Assembly: GCA_964551445.1 (NCBI GenBank)
Contig: CAZKCG010000008.1
Location: 70,784 to 134,783, forward strand
DNA length: 64,000 nt
From: DAOPXV01 sp964551445
GTDB lineage: Bacteria; Muiribacteriota; UBA9980
Direction of reading: 5' to 3'
Below are positions 8,559-15,295 of this stretch, in pieces. The position numbers and the translations under genes are program-made. Within the stretch, counting starts at the first letter, position 1; the number at the start of each line of letters is the position of its first letter. The notes under the pieces were generated by a model, which worked only from the letters and a program-made list of their open reading frames with translations, did not search any database and had not been told where the DNA came from.

Positions 8559-9343
8559 TCATAACTCTCGCTTTCGCCGGGGAATGAGCCCGAAACAACG
8601 TCTTTATGATAATGCTCTATGGCGGCCTTGAAAATGGCCGCTCCGTCGAGATATTTTCTTAAAAATTTAGGTTTGAAGTCGCCGGTGAGCCCGAGCATAT
8701 CCTGAAGCACGAGAACCTGTCCGTCGATCTTTCGGCCCGCGCCGATCCCGATGACGGGAATATTCAATTTTTTAGATATATCTTCCGCGAGGCCGGCCGG
8801 AACGCATTCGAGAACGATAGCGAACGCTCCGAGTTTTTCGAGTTTTATGGCGTCGTTCATGATCGTTTCTCGCGCGGTACCGGTCGCGCCCTGGACCTTG
8901 TAGCCGCCGAGGCCGTTGACCGACTGCGGGGTAAGCCCCAGGTGTCCCATGACGGGAATTCCCGAACCTATGATGTGCGAGATTATCTTTTCATGCCCCG
9001 CGACTCCCTCGATCTTAACCGCGTTGGCTCCAGCGCGGATAAGCATTCCGACGCATTTCATCGCGTGTTTTTTATCCGATCTGACGGCGAGAAAGGGCAT
9101 GTCGCCGATAATGAATTTATCGGGCGCGCCCCTGGAAACGGCGCCGATATGTTCCGCGATCATTTCAGATGTGGCGCCTATCGTCGACTGGTAACCGTGC
9201 ATCACCATTGCGGCGCTGTCGCCTACGAGGATACAGTCGATATCCGTCGCCGCCACTATTTTAGCCGAATAATGGTCGTAGCATGTGATCATTGAAATTT
9301 TTCTTTTTTTGAGTTTATATTTGGAAAAGTCAAATACGTTCAA
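8555..9343 (-). CDS. panB: 3-methyl-2-oxobutanoate hydroxymethyltransferase
   Basis: Transfers a hydroxymethyl group from methylenetetrahydrofolate to alpha-ketoisovalerate, giving ketopantoate. Seen: ISMITCYDHYSAKIV, metal-binding LVGDSAAMVMHG, VKIEGV, GHLGLTPQSVNGLGGYKVQG and the IPVIGIGAG segment, all family hallmarks. The predicted start is a TTG whose last bases overlap the TGA of the upstream gene (TTGA), which suggests translational coupling; a later ATG would remove part of the first conserved strand. The 262 residues are normal. High confidence in function, moderate in the exact start. Confidence 0.95.
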   Translation of the reverse strand: MNVFDFSKYKLKKRKISMITCYDHYSAKIVAATDIDCILVGDSAAMVMHGYQSTIGATSEMIAEHIGAVSRGAPDKFIIGDMPFLAVRSDKKHAMKCVGMLIRAGANAVKIEGVAGHEKIISHIIGSGIPVMGHLGLTPQSVNGLGGYKVQGATGTARETIMNDAIKLEKLGAFAIVLECVPAGLAEDISKKLNIPVIGIGAGRKIDGQVLVLQDMLGLTGDFKPKFLRKYLDGAAIFKAAIEHYHKDVVSGSFPGESESYE

Positions 9344-10077
9344 AGAGCATCGCCGCCTTTTGAAATTGAAATGCCCGCAAGGTTTAAAAACAAGAGGTAT
9401 ATATCTTCGAGAGGCGTGCCTTTTAGAGCTTCGAGATTTTTTGCTATAGTGCCGGTATCGCGTCTGGCAAGGGGCCCTGTAAGCGCCGCCGCTCCTTCAT
9501 TTTTTGCGTTGGAGCATATTCTGTCGATATACGGGTGAAGGACATTGGGAGGCAGCGAAAGTTTATCTGAAAACTGCCGCATCGCCTCGCTCCAGAGCAT
9601 TGTGGTGAAATTTCCTGCCATGACGCAGAGAGCGTGGTACAAAGGTTTCAGTTCCGGGTCTATATAGAAGTGAGGATTTTCAAGGCCCGGAAAAATGTCT
9701 TCGAATTTAGCTCCGCCTTTTTCAATTATGAACGGGATCTTTTCGTAATCATTTATATTCCAGGCAGTGGTATCGAGAGTGAAGGCTGTAAGCGGATGCG
9801 CGCCCGTGACGCCCGCGACGGATACGCAGCCGGAAAAATGAACCGGTGAAAAATTCCTTAAAGCCGGATGTTTTTCGATCAATTCTGATATGGCGCCGTC
9901 CGGCACGGCGAGAAGAACTGTCGAGCCTTCGGCAATAAGCGGAATATGATCGGAAAGCGCGGCGCCGCCGTTTCTGGTCCATTGTGAAAATTTGATGTTT
10001 TTCAGCGTGAAATATTTAAAAAGATGAGAGGCGAGCCTGCCGCCGCCTATTATTGAGTAAAATGGTACCTGACCCAT
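9340..10077 (-). CDS. panG: Rossmann/DUF2520 protein, probable PanG-type ketopantoate reductase
   Basis: Likely NAD(P)H-dependent reductase making pantoate from ketopantoate. Seen: an N-terminal Rossmann motif FYSIIGGGRLASHLFKYF, a VLLAVPDGAISELI strand, a FSGCVSV segment followed by GAHPLTAF, and a helical C-terminal half with LCVMAGNFTTMLW. This layout matches the Rossmann-like plus DUF2520 families. Known: PanG, a ketopantoate reductase unrelated to PanE, was described from Francisella beside panB and panC; that it belongs to this family is from memory. Inference: no panE or ilvC is visible here, and this first gene of a complete panB-panC-coaC-coaB-coaX operon fills the missing step. The promoter is at 10164-10192 and the RBS is AAAAGGA. 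Family confident, exact reaction likely but untested. Confidence 0.75.
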   Translation of the reverse strand: MGQVPFYSIIGGGRLASHLFKYFTLKNIKFSQWTRNGGAALSDHIPLIAEGSTVLLAVPDGAISELIEKHPALRNFSPVHFSGCVSVAGVTGAHPLTAFTLDTTAWNINDYEKIPFIIEKGGAKFEDIFPGLENPHFYIDPELKPLYHALCVMAGNFTTMLWSEAMRQFSDKLSLPPNVLHPYIDRICSNAKNEGAAALTGPLARRDTGTIAKNLEALKGTPLEDIYLLFLNLAGISISKGGDAL

Positions 10078-10163
10078 AGGTTCAAGTCCTTTTCTTTAAA
10101 GTATTTATAATATACCAGATGCTCGGGTCGCCGTCGGAATGATCGGCGCCTTATACGATCCAT

Positions 10164-10192
10164 ATTATATCAGATTTTTTTATACAATGCAA
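10164..10192 (-). promoter_or_regulatory. Sigma-70 promoter of the pantothenate/CoA operon
   Basis: Minus strand: TTGCAT (10187-10192), 17-base spacer, perfect TATAAT (10164-10169) preceded by TGA, an extended -10. The predicted start is near 10157, about 80 bases before panG. No riboswitch-like fold stood out in the leader. Confidence 0.8.
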
Positions 10193-10318
10193 ATTTGGGT
10201 AATGAAGAAGGGGGGCATCAGTGTAAATCAATATAAAAATGATAAGTAACCAAAAAAGTTAAACAAATAAATAAGTTTTGAATATATTAAAAAGTCTTAT
10301 TGTCGTCCTTTTTTATGA

Positions 10319-10446
10319 GTAACAATTTTTTTTGAGGGATATCTCGGAGCCGCCGGTGCCATTGATGGCAAGGAGGCGGCGAGAGAGAAACGGTGAAAAT
10401 TCATGGATGAATTTTCAACCGTGTTCCCTCGAAAAAAATTTGTTAC
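10319..10446. repeat. 128-bp inverted-repeat element, copy A
   Basis: The ends are near-perfect inverted repeats of 21-22 bases (10319-10339 and 10425-10446, GTAACAA plus a T run plus GAGGGA) differing by one indel and one mismatch. Inside lie two further hairpins: TGCCA/TGGCA near 10358-10371, and a perfect 10-bp stem at 10395-10404/10407-10416. The outer right end is two bases from the stop of the 10449 gene. It shares its terminal 30 bases and an internal motif with a longer element at 50168-50482. Neither orientation ends in a T run, so it is not a simple terminator. No coding capacity. A MITE- or REP-like mobile or structured element is the best guess. Confidence 0.7.
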
Positions 10447-10448
10447 GG

Positions 10449-11153
10449 TTATTTTGCGCCTCTCATTTTGCCGGCAAGCTTCGCCGCGCCGTCTATGACG
10501 ACGAATGACCAGAGTTTTTTGCCTTTGCCCTTGCCGACTTTTAAGAATTCGACGGTGTATAATTTTACCGGTTCTTTAGCGGCTTTCATAGCTTCTTTTT
10601 GCGCGCCCGTAGCGTTAGGGTCGTCGGCGCTCTTGATCTCGATTATGTTTATTGTGAACTGTTCGTCTTTAACAGTGCTTTCGAAGAACGCCAAGCCTTC
10701 CTCGAGCATGTCTTTATAAAATTTAGTGTATTCTTCGGCGAGTTTTTTAGCCTTGTCGGCTCCGAAGGTTTTTTCGAACCATTTTTCGTGATCGGCTATT
10801 ACGAGGCCTTTTAAAAGTTCTCCAGCTTTGGTTTTATCGCCGGCTTTTAAAGCCGCCTGGATATTTTCCATCGAAGTTTTAATGACCGCCGATACATCGT
10901 TAGACGGCACGGCCGGAGCCGCCGGCAATTTATCGGGAACTACGGCAGCCGGTGAATCAACGACTGCGGCGGGGGCTTTTTCGGCTGCCGCAGGAACGGC
11001 GGGCGTCGCCGGAACTTCAGGCAGTTTATCGGGAACCGCGGCGGCCGGTGAATCGGTGACCGCTGGAACGGCGTTGTCCGCGCCGAGCGACGGGGAAGCG
11101 CTTAATAAAAATAAAGCCAGAACAGAGACGACAACGAAGGATCTTTTCAACAT
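10449..11153 (-). CDS. Secreted protein with Ala/Pro-rich linker, unknown function
   Basis: I do not recognise this protein. Seen: a signal peptide (about 1-24, cleavage after SLGA), then a low-complexity linker (25-85) made of two imperfect copies of a unit that starts DSPAA and contains VPDKLP, followed by a mostly helical charged domain (about 88-234). That domain contains KAGDKTKAGELLKGLV, EKWFEKTFGADKAKKLAEEY and a C-terminal LWSFVVIDGAAKLAGKMRG. The layout of a helical part followed by a compact beta part resembles small secreted stress or binding domains, but no function can be assigned. It is a single gene with its own promoter and the RBS AAAAGGAG, and its 3' end abuts an inverted-repeat element. 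Confidence 0.7.
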   Translation of the reverse strand: MLKRSFVVVSVLALFLLSASPSLGADNAVPAVTDSPAAAVPDKLPEVPATPAVPAAAEKAPAAVVDSPAAVVPDKLPAAPAVPSNDVSAVIKTSMENIQAALKAGDKTKAGELLKGLVIADHEKWFEKTFGADKAKKLAEEYTKFYKDMLEEGLAFFESTVKDEQFTINIIEIKSADDPNATGAQKEAMKAAKEPVKLYTVEFLKVGKGKGKKLWSFVVIDGAAKLAGKMRGAK

Positions 11154-11207
11154 TTTTGAATTACTCCTTTTAGTTAATTATTGTTACGCCGCGAGGCGTC
11201 AGGTAAT

Positions 11208-11236
11208 ATGATACTTTATTTTTTGTCTTATCGCAA
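11208..11236 (-). promoter_or_regulatory. Sigma-70 promoter of the 10449 gene
   Basis: Minus strand: TTGCGA (11231-11236), 17-base spacer, TATCAT (11208-11213). The predicted leader is about 48 bases. It is divergent from the radical SAM gene promoter. Confidence 0.6.
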
Positions 11237-11280
11237 TGGGCTTAATGTAGCGGCCTGAAAATATGTTTCGAAAAAGTGTA

Positions 11281-11309
11281 TGGACATGGAAAAAGTCATG
11301 TGATAAAAT
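11281..11309 (+). promoter_or_regulatory. Sigma-70 promoter of the radical SAM gene
   Basis: TGGACA (11281-11286), 17-base spacer, TAAAAT (11304-11309), with TGA immediately before the -10. The predicted start near 11316 gives a leader of about 45 bases to the ATG at 11362, which supports that start over the longer reading frame from 11263. Confidence 0.7.
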
Positions 11310-11361
11310 GGTTTCGTTTTTAAAAAATATCGCGGTCAGGCGGTCTGAAAAAGGATATGAA

Positions 11362-12261
11362 ATGAGTATTGAGCCATCGTATTTAAAACTTCTTGAAACT
11401 GGTGAACTCGCGCGAAGGGTTATGGAAGCGAACCTGCGGCTTTTCAAATGCGTTCTCTGTCCAAATAAATGCGGCGTGAACCGTAAAAATGAGATGGGTT
11501 TTTGTAAAACGGGAATTCTCGCCAGGGTCAATTCGCATTACGCGCATTCAGGAGAAGAGCGCGTGATCAGCGGAACGAACGGATCGGGAGCGATTTTTTT
11601 CGGCGGCTGCAATATGAGATGCGTTTATTGTCAGAATTTCGAGGTCAGTCAGAGTGATGAAGGTTATGGGACCAGGCCTGAAACGGTAGCGCGCATGATG
11701 ATCAAACTTCAGTCGGAAGGCTGTCACAACATCAACTTCATATCGCCGTCGCATGTTATACCGCAGATCGTCGAAGCTGTTTTTCACGCGGCGCGGTCGG
11801 GGCTTAAAATACCGCTTATTTATAACAGCGGCGGATATGACACTAAAGAAGGGCTCGAACTTTTAGACGGCATAGTCGACATCTATATGCCCGATATGAA
11901 ATACGGCGACGACGAAACAGCGTTTAAATATTCCGGCGTTTCCGATTACGTCAGATATAACCGCGAAGCGGTGGCCGAAATGCACCGTCAGGTTGGAGAT
12001 CTTGTCGTCGGGCGCGACGGGAACGCCAGAAGCGGCCTTGTTGTGCGTCATCTGGTTCTTCCCGGAGGCCTTGCCGGCACGGAAAATGTAGTTAAATTTA
12101 TCGCTGAAAATATATCGAAAAGAACTTTTTTGAATATATTGGCGCAGTATTGGCCGGCCCATAAAGCGTCGGAATATCCCGAACTTACCAACAAGCTGAA
12201 AAACGCCGATTATGAAGCGGCGCTTGATATCGCCAGAAAATACGGGCTTAGCGTAAACTGA
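11362..12261 (+). CDS. PflX-like radical SAM protein
   Basis: Radical SAM enzyme of the PflX / pyruvate formate-lyase activase-like group; natural substrate unknown. The ATG at 11362 was chosen because AAGGA lies six bases upstream and the promoter ends at 11309, inside the longer open frame. Seen: an N-terminal Cys-rich segment CVLCPNKCGVNRKNEMGFC typical of PflX, then the cluster motif CNMRCVYC (CxxxCxxC) that holds the [4Fe-4S] and SAM, GG-like SAM contacts NSGGYDT, and VDIYMPDMKYGD further on. 299 residues. It is a single-gene unit; no glycyl radical enzyme gene lies beside it, so a target cannot be named from context. Confidence 0.85.
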   Translation: MSIEPSYLKLLETGELARRVMEANLRLFKCVLCPNKCGVNRKNEMGFCKTGILARVNSHYAHSGEERVISGTNGSGAIFFGGCNMRCVYCQNFEVSQSDEGYGTRPETVARMMIKLQSEGCHNINFISPSHVIPQIVEAVFHAARSGLKIPLIYNSGGYDTKEGLELLDGIVDIYMPDMKYGDDETAFKYSGVSDYVRYNREAVAEMHRQVGDLVVGRDGNARSGLVVRHLVLPGGLAGTENVVKFIAENISKRTFLNILAQYWPAHKASEYPELTNKLKNADYEAALDIARKYGLSVN

Positions 12262-12382
12262 TCATATCTCGTTGACCGGAAAATGACCGGCCGGGAATTA
12301 CCGCCGTCCGTGAGCGGGGCCGAAGCGGTCTCCGCCATTATATAAGAGGACCGCCGCGGCTCTTCATCTTGAACCGGTTGAC

Positions 12383-13789
12383 CTATTTCAAATATTGCTC
12401 AGATCTTTTTCTTATTTCGTCAAGCGTCCATTTTTTAAGTATCCTGCCGTTGCGGTAAACTGGGATGAGCATGTTATCGCCGGCGGCGTCCTCGCGCGCC
12501 ACGGTCGCGAATTCATAAATTCCGGGAGCCGTTTCTTTTTTCACGAGCTTGAGTCTGCCGCGTTTTGACACTTTCACTGAATCGGTCACGGGATTTTTCC
12601 AGATATCGCGCCACAGGCCGTTGATCTTGACAGCGTTCGCCTTCATCGCGAACATGCAGGTATCGCGGTTCATCTGCTGCAGAAGCGCCCCGCCCATTCC
12701 GAACGCTATGTTCTCCGCCGATATCTTCTGTTCCAGCATGAGATCGAGTATAGCCTTTATGCTCTTCGGGTTGACGCCGTCGCCCTGGATGACGCGGACG
12801 CAGCGCGGAAGGACCTTGAAGCCTTTTTTGTTGGTTTCATATCCGAAGGCTTTTAAAAGCATATTCAAAACGTTTAATACTACTACGGTTGGTTCGCCCG
12901 AATCCGGCCTTATAACAAGCGTTCCGCCGCTATTGATCACTTTTTCCTTAAGGGTTTTACCCCATACGTTCGACACGGCGTTGTAAATATCGTAACTGTC
13001 GGATACGACGGCGACTAACTTTCCGGGGCCGCCGAACTGATCGATCATGTTCGCGAAAGCCTCGGTTTCATGTTCCTGCCCCCAGGCCGTCATCGTGCTG
13101 TGTTCCGAGGCCGGTATGGAAAAACCGGCGATGGTTTCCTGATAATAGTTGCGCGCCGAAAGGAGCGAGACGATCGTATCGGTCCCGCGGAAATTGACCA
13201 GATGAGCGAGGCCGCCTATCATCGCCGATTCAAGGCTTGATACGCCCCGCGCGCCGAAATCGTGGAGCTTGAAATAAATTTCGGACCCGGGGGTTTCGCA
13301 CGATATGTCGAGCGCGTCCTTGATTATCTGTTTGATCTGAAAACTGATCGTCGCGACGGTCGTCGGGTACCATACGGCGCGAAGCAGGGCAGTTTCAAGA
13401 TATGATGTGAGCCAGTAACATTTCGGGTCGGTGTTGACCAGCTGAACGAGCGCGTTATGTATCGGAACTACCGTGCCTTCGGCCACGGCCTCTATTTCGA
13501 CCGGCAGCATTCCGTTATGGGTGTTTAAAATATATTCCCAGCCTTCGCGGTAAAAGGGGACGCCGTGCGCCGTGAGCATCTCCTGCGCTTCGTCGATGTC
13601 CTTCAACGTTATGGGCCGTGAGAGATAATCCTCGAGGAATACCTGAAGCCCGAAGAAAAGGGTTCTTTCGTAATTGCCTCCGCGCGCTTCGATATAGGAT
13701 GAGACCGCCTCGGTTTTTGGAGGATATTGTTTGTAATGAGATGTTTTGTAGCTGTCGGTGTTAAGAATTATATTTTTGAAATTTATCAT
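12383..13789 (-). CDS. nadV: Nicotinamide phosphoribosyltransferase
   Basis: Salvages nicotinamide with PRPP to nicotinamide mononucleotide (NMN). The 468 residues match bacterial NadV/NAMPT. Seen: NTDSYKTSHYKQYPP at the N terminus, the LHDFGARGVSSLESAMIGG block, the HSTMTAWGQEHE segment with the catalytic-site His, VAVVSDSYDIYNAV, IRPDSGEP, RVIQGDGVNPK and AFGMGGALLQ. Its product is the substrate of the NMN adenylyltransferase encoded just upstream in the same operon, giving a two-step route from nicotinamide to NAD. The start codon directly abuts a hairpin that contains the Shine-Dalgarno GGAG (13790-13808), so translation is likely controlled. High confidence. Confidence 0.95.
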   Translation of the reverse strand: MINFKNIILNTDSYKTSHYKQYPPKTEAVSSYIEARGGNYERTLFFGLQVFLEDYLSRPITLKDIDEAQEMLTAHGVPFYREGWEYILNTHNGMLPVEIEAVAEGTVVPIHNALVQLVNTDPKCYWLTSYLETALLRAVWYPTTVATISFQIKQIIKDALDISCETPGSEIYFKLHDFGARGVSSLESAMIGGLAHLVNFRGTDTIVSLLSARNYYQETIAGFSIPASEHSTMTAWGQEHETEAFANMIDQFGGPGKLVAVVSDSYDIYNAVSNVWGKTLKEKVINSGGTLVIRPDSGEPTVVVLNVLNMLLKAFGYETNKKGFKVLPRCVRVIQGDGVNPKSIKAILDLMLEQKISAENIAFGMGGALLQQMNRDTCMFAMKANAVKINGLWRDIWKNPVTDSVKVSKRGRLKLVKKETAPGIYEFATVAREDAAGDNMLIPVYRNGRILKKWTLDEIRKRSEQYLK

Positions 13790-13838
13790 AAAGAAAGCTC
13801 CTTTCTTTTTGTATGAAGCCCCGGTCTATCCGGAACTT
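13790..13838 (-). promoter_or_regulatory. Two-hairpin RNA leader element, nadV copy
   Basis: On the minus strand, hairpin 1 (13838-13816) has a 9-bp stem, two GU pairs included, closed by CCGG and the loop AUAGA. Seven bases later hairpin 2 (13808-13790) has a perfect 8-bp stem AAAGAAAG/CTTTCTTT around the loop GAG, and its last base is the one before the nadV ATG. The Shine-Dalgarno AGGAG is inside hairpin 2. A second copy with compensating base changes lies at 15117-15169. Inference: a cis-acting translational switch, possibly ligand-sensing. I do not match it to an NAD riboswitch class I can recall. Confidence 0.75.
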
Positions 13839-13881
13839 TAAATTGTTTTCACTTAAAAGATCGTTTTGCCGCCATTTTCAG

Positions 13882-14988
13882 TTATTTTCCCATCATCGCC
13901 TTTATTATGTGAAAATGGTCCTCGAACATTTTATCCGATTCGATGTCGCCTAACGCTACCCAGTTCGCCGATCTCGCGTCGTCGCCGCCTTTGACCTGCG
14001 GCAGGCCCTTCGCGTCCGGGTTTAAAACGATAAGAAACGCCGTTGTTATAGTTCTTCCGCGCGCCGAACGGTATGGATTGTCAAAAACGCGAACGCTTTT
14101 TATCGATCCTTTTAAGACCGGGGCCGGCACCTTTAATCTCGTCTCCTCGCGAAGTTCACGGATCATAGCGTCCTCGAGAGTCTCATGCTGGTCTACGAAT
14201 CCGCCCGGAAGCGCCAGAAGCCCCTGTCCGGGTTTTGCCTTGCGTTCCACCAGGAGGCAGTGTCCGCTCTGGATCACTATGGCGTCCACCGTTACGAAAG
14301 TCGGCGGATAAGGCGCCGCTGCCCAGCCGGCCCTGTATTTTTCGACGAATGCGAATTCCTCCTTTAATTCGTCATATTCTTTCGTTCCCTGAAATTTTAA
14401 AAGAAAATTGAAAACGGAGGCCGGTACAAGGCCCTGAATATTGTCGCACTTGTAAGTTTCCGAATCGAGTTTGAATTTGAAATAAAGGCTTCTTATGAAA
14501 GAGGAAGAAACCGGTTTTTTATCGCCTTTATCATCGTGATAGAACGGGTCTACTGAAATATTGCCGAATTTATTCCACTGCGGGAACATTTCAAGGTAAT
14601 AGCTAGAATTATCCTTCTTGTGGCCGATAAGGCCGATCTTTAATTTGTCGTTGACGCCGGCGTGATACTGGCATGTGACGCCCTGTATGACCATCTGGAC
14701 GCTCTGGAGCCACTCGTTATCGTTGTAAAGATGGTCGAGAAGCGGTATCACCGTCACGCGGCCGTAATCGTTAGACGAAATAGAGGATAATATCATCTCC
14801 TTCCTCTCTTCCCAGGTCCAGGGGTTTCGCACCGATCTGGCCTCCTTGGCAGATCCGACCAGGATTATAAGTTTTTTTGCCCTTTTCAGTCCTTCCGTGA
14901 CGACCTTTAAATGTCCGGCGTGAAAAGGGGCGAACCGCCCGATGAACACCAAAAAATCAAATCCGGGATCTTCTTTCGTGTTTACCAT
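13882..14988 (-). CDS. nadM: Bifunctional NMN adenylyltransferase / Nudix hydrolase
   Basis: N-terminal NadM-type adenylyltransferase turns NMN and ATP into NAD; the C-terminal Nudix domain of this fusion family usually hydrolyses ADP-ribose. Seen: VFIGRFAPFHAGHLKVV with the nucleotidyltransferase HxGH, PWTWEERKEMI, and SSSFIRSLYF near 170 (ISxTxxR-like). The Nudix part starts near residue 225 with the box GGFVDQHETLEDAMIRELRE followed by ETRL; the usual Gly near the end of the box is Arg. 368 residues. It has its own strong SD, GGAGG, and its ATG overlaps the stop of a 44-codon leader ORF. It is followed after 92 bases by nadV. High confidence. Confidence 0.93.
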   Translation of the reverse strand: MVNTKEDPGFDFLVFIGRFAPFHAGHLKVVTEGLKRAKKLIILVGSAKEARSVRNPWTWEERKEMILSSISSNDYGRVTVIPLLDHLYNDNEWLQSVQMVIQGVTCQYHAGVNDKLKIGLIGHKKDNSSYYLEMFPQWNKFGNISVDPFYHDDKGDKKPVSSSFIRSLYFKFKLDSETYKCDNIQGLVPASVFNFLLKFQGTKEYDELKEEFAFVEKYRAGWAAAPYPPTFVTVDAIVIQSGHCLLVERKAKPGQGLLALPGGFVDQHETLEDAMIRELREETRLKVPAPVLKGSIKSVRVFDNPYRSARGRTITTAFLIVLNPDAKGLPQVKGGDDARSANWVALGDIESDKMFEDHFHIIKAMMGK

Positions 14989-15116
14989 AACCTTCGACCT
15001 CCTTTTTGAAGCGCGCGAAAAAAAGAAAATATTCCGGAAGCAAAAAAGCGTCTGGAATATTTTCGATATATAAAAATATTAAATTTTATGGTCTTTAAAA
15101 ACCTTGCGGTAGTCAT
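14982..15116 (-). CDS. 44-codon leader ORF upstream of nadM
   Basis: Small reading frame starting at an ATG (15116) that directly follows the SD-containing hairpin, ending at a TAA that overlaps the nadM ATG (ATGGTAA). The peptide starts MTTARFLKTIKF and is rich in Phe, Arg and Lys; I recognise no domain. The start position relative to the RNA element is identical to that of nadV, which argues that it is translated. A terminator hairpin lies inside the frame, so ribosome passage could affect transcription of nadM, and the overlapping stop could couple translation. It could also be a chance frame in an AT-rich leader. Confidence 0.5.
   Translation of the reverse strand: MTTARFLKTIKFNIFIYRKYSRRFFASGIFSFFRALQKGGRRLW
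15018..15064 (-). terminator. Attenuator-like terminator inside the nadM leader
   Basis: Perfect 11-bp stem GAAAATATTCC/GGAATATTTTC (15064-15054 and 15035-15025) with an inner GC closure, followed on the minus strand by seven T. It lies between the NAD operon promoter and nadM, inside the leader ORF, so it would end transcription early unless prevented. The product would be an RNA of about 165 bases. Confidence 0.75.
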
Positions 15117-15169
15117 AGTAAAAGCTCCTTTTACTACATTTTATGTTAACGCCGGTCTATCCGCCGTTA
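15117..15169 (-). promoter_or_regulatory. Two-hairpin RNA leader element, nadM leader copy
   Basis: Hairpin 1 (15169-15147): 9-bp stem with one G-G mismatch and loop AUAGA, closed by GCGG/CCGG. After 11 bases, hairpin 2 (15135-15117): perfect 8-bp stem AGTAAAAG/CTTTTACT with loop GAG, ending one base before the leader ORF ATG at 15116. Compared with the nadV copy, several stem positions differ on both sides and keep pairing, while the loops AUAGA and GAG are unchanged. It begins about 12 bases after the predicted transcription start. Confidence 0.75.
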
Positions 15170-15187
15170 TTTTGTGTTCCTATTTTA

Positions 15188-15216
15188 ATTGTAGCACTAA
15201 CCGTTATTTTTGTCAA
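15188..15216 (-). promoter_or_regulatory. Sigma-70 promoter of the NAD salvage operon
   Basis: Minus strand: consensus TTGACA (15211-15216), 17-base spacer, TACAAT (15188-15193) with TGC before it. The predicted start near 15181 puts the RNA element in the first 65 bases of the transcript. Confidence 0.88.
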
Positions 15217-15295
15217 ATATTATTTTGAAGATGCGGTTGGGTTCTAAATGCATTGTTAACACAGGGTTTAGGCGTGGGATTGATCTTTCGGTATA

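Noticed and set aside
11263..11361. Longer N terminus of the radical SAM protein
   Set aside because: The promoter (-10 at 11304-11309) lies inside it, and the ATG at 11362 has a proper SD.
15147..15169. Plus-strand terminator reading of the AUAGA hairpin (a T-rich TTATTTTG follows)
   Set aside because: No plus-strand gene ends here, the stem has a mismatch, and the second copy at 13816-13838 lacks a comparable T run; the minus-strand leader position is shared by both copies.
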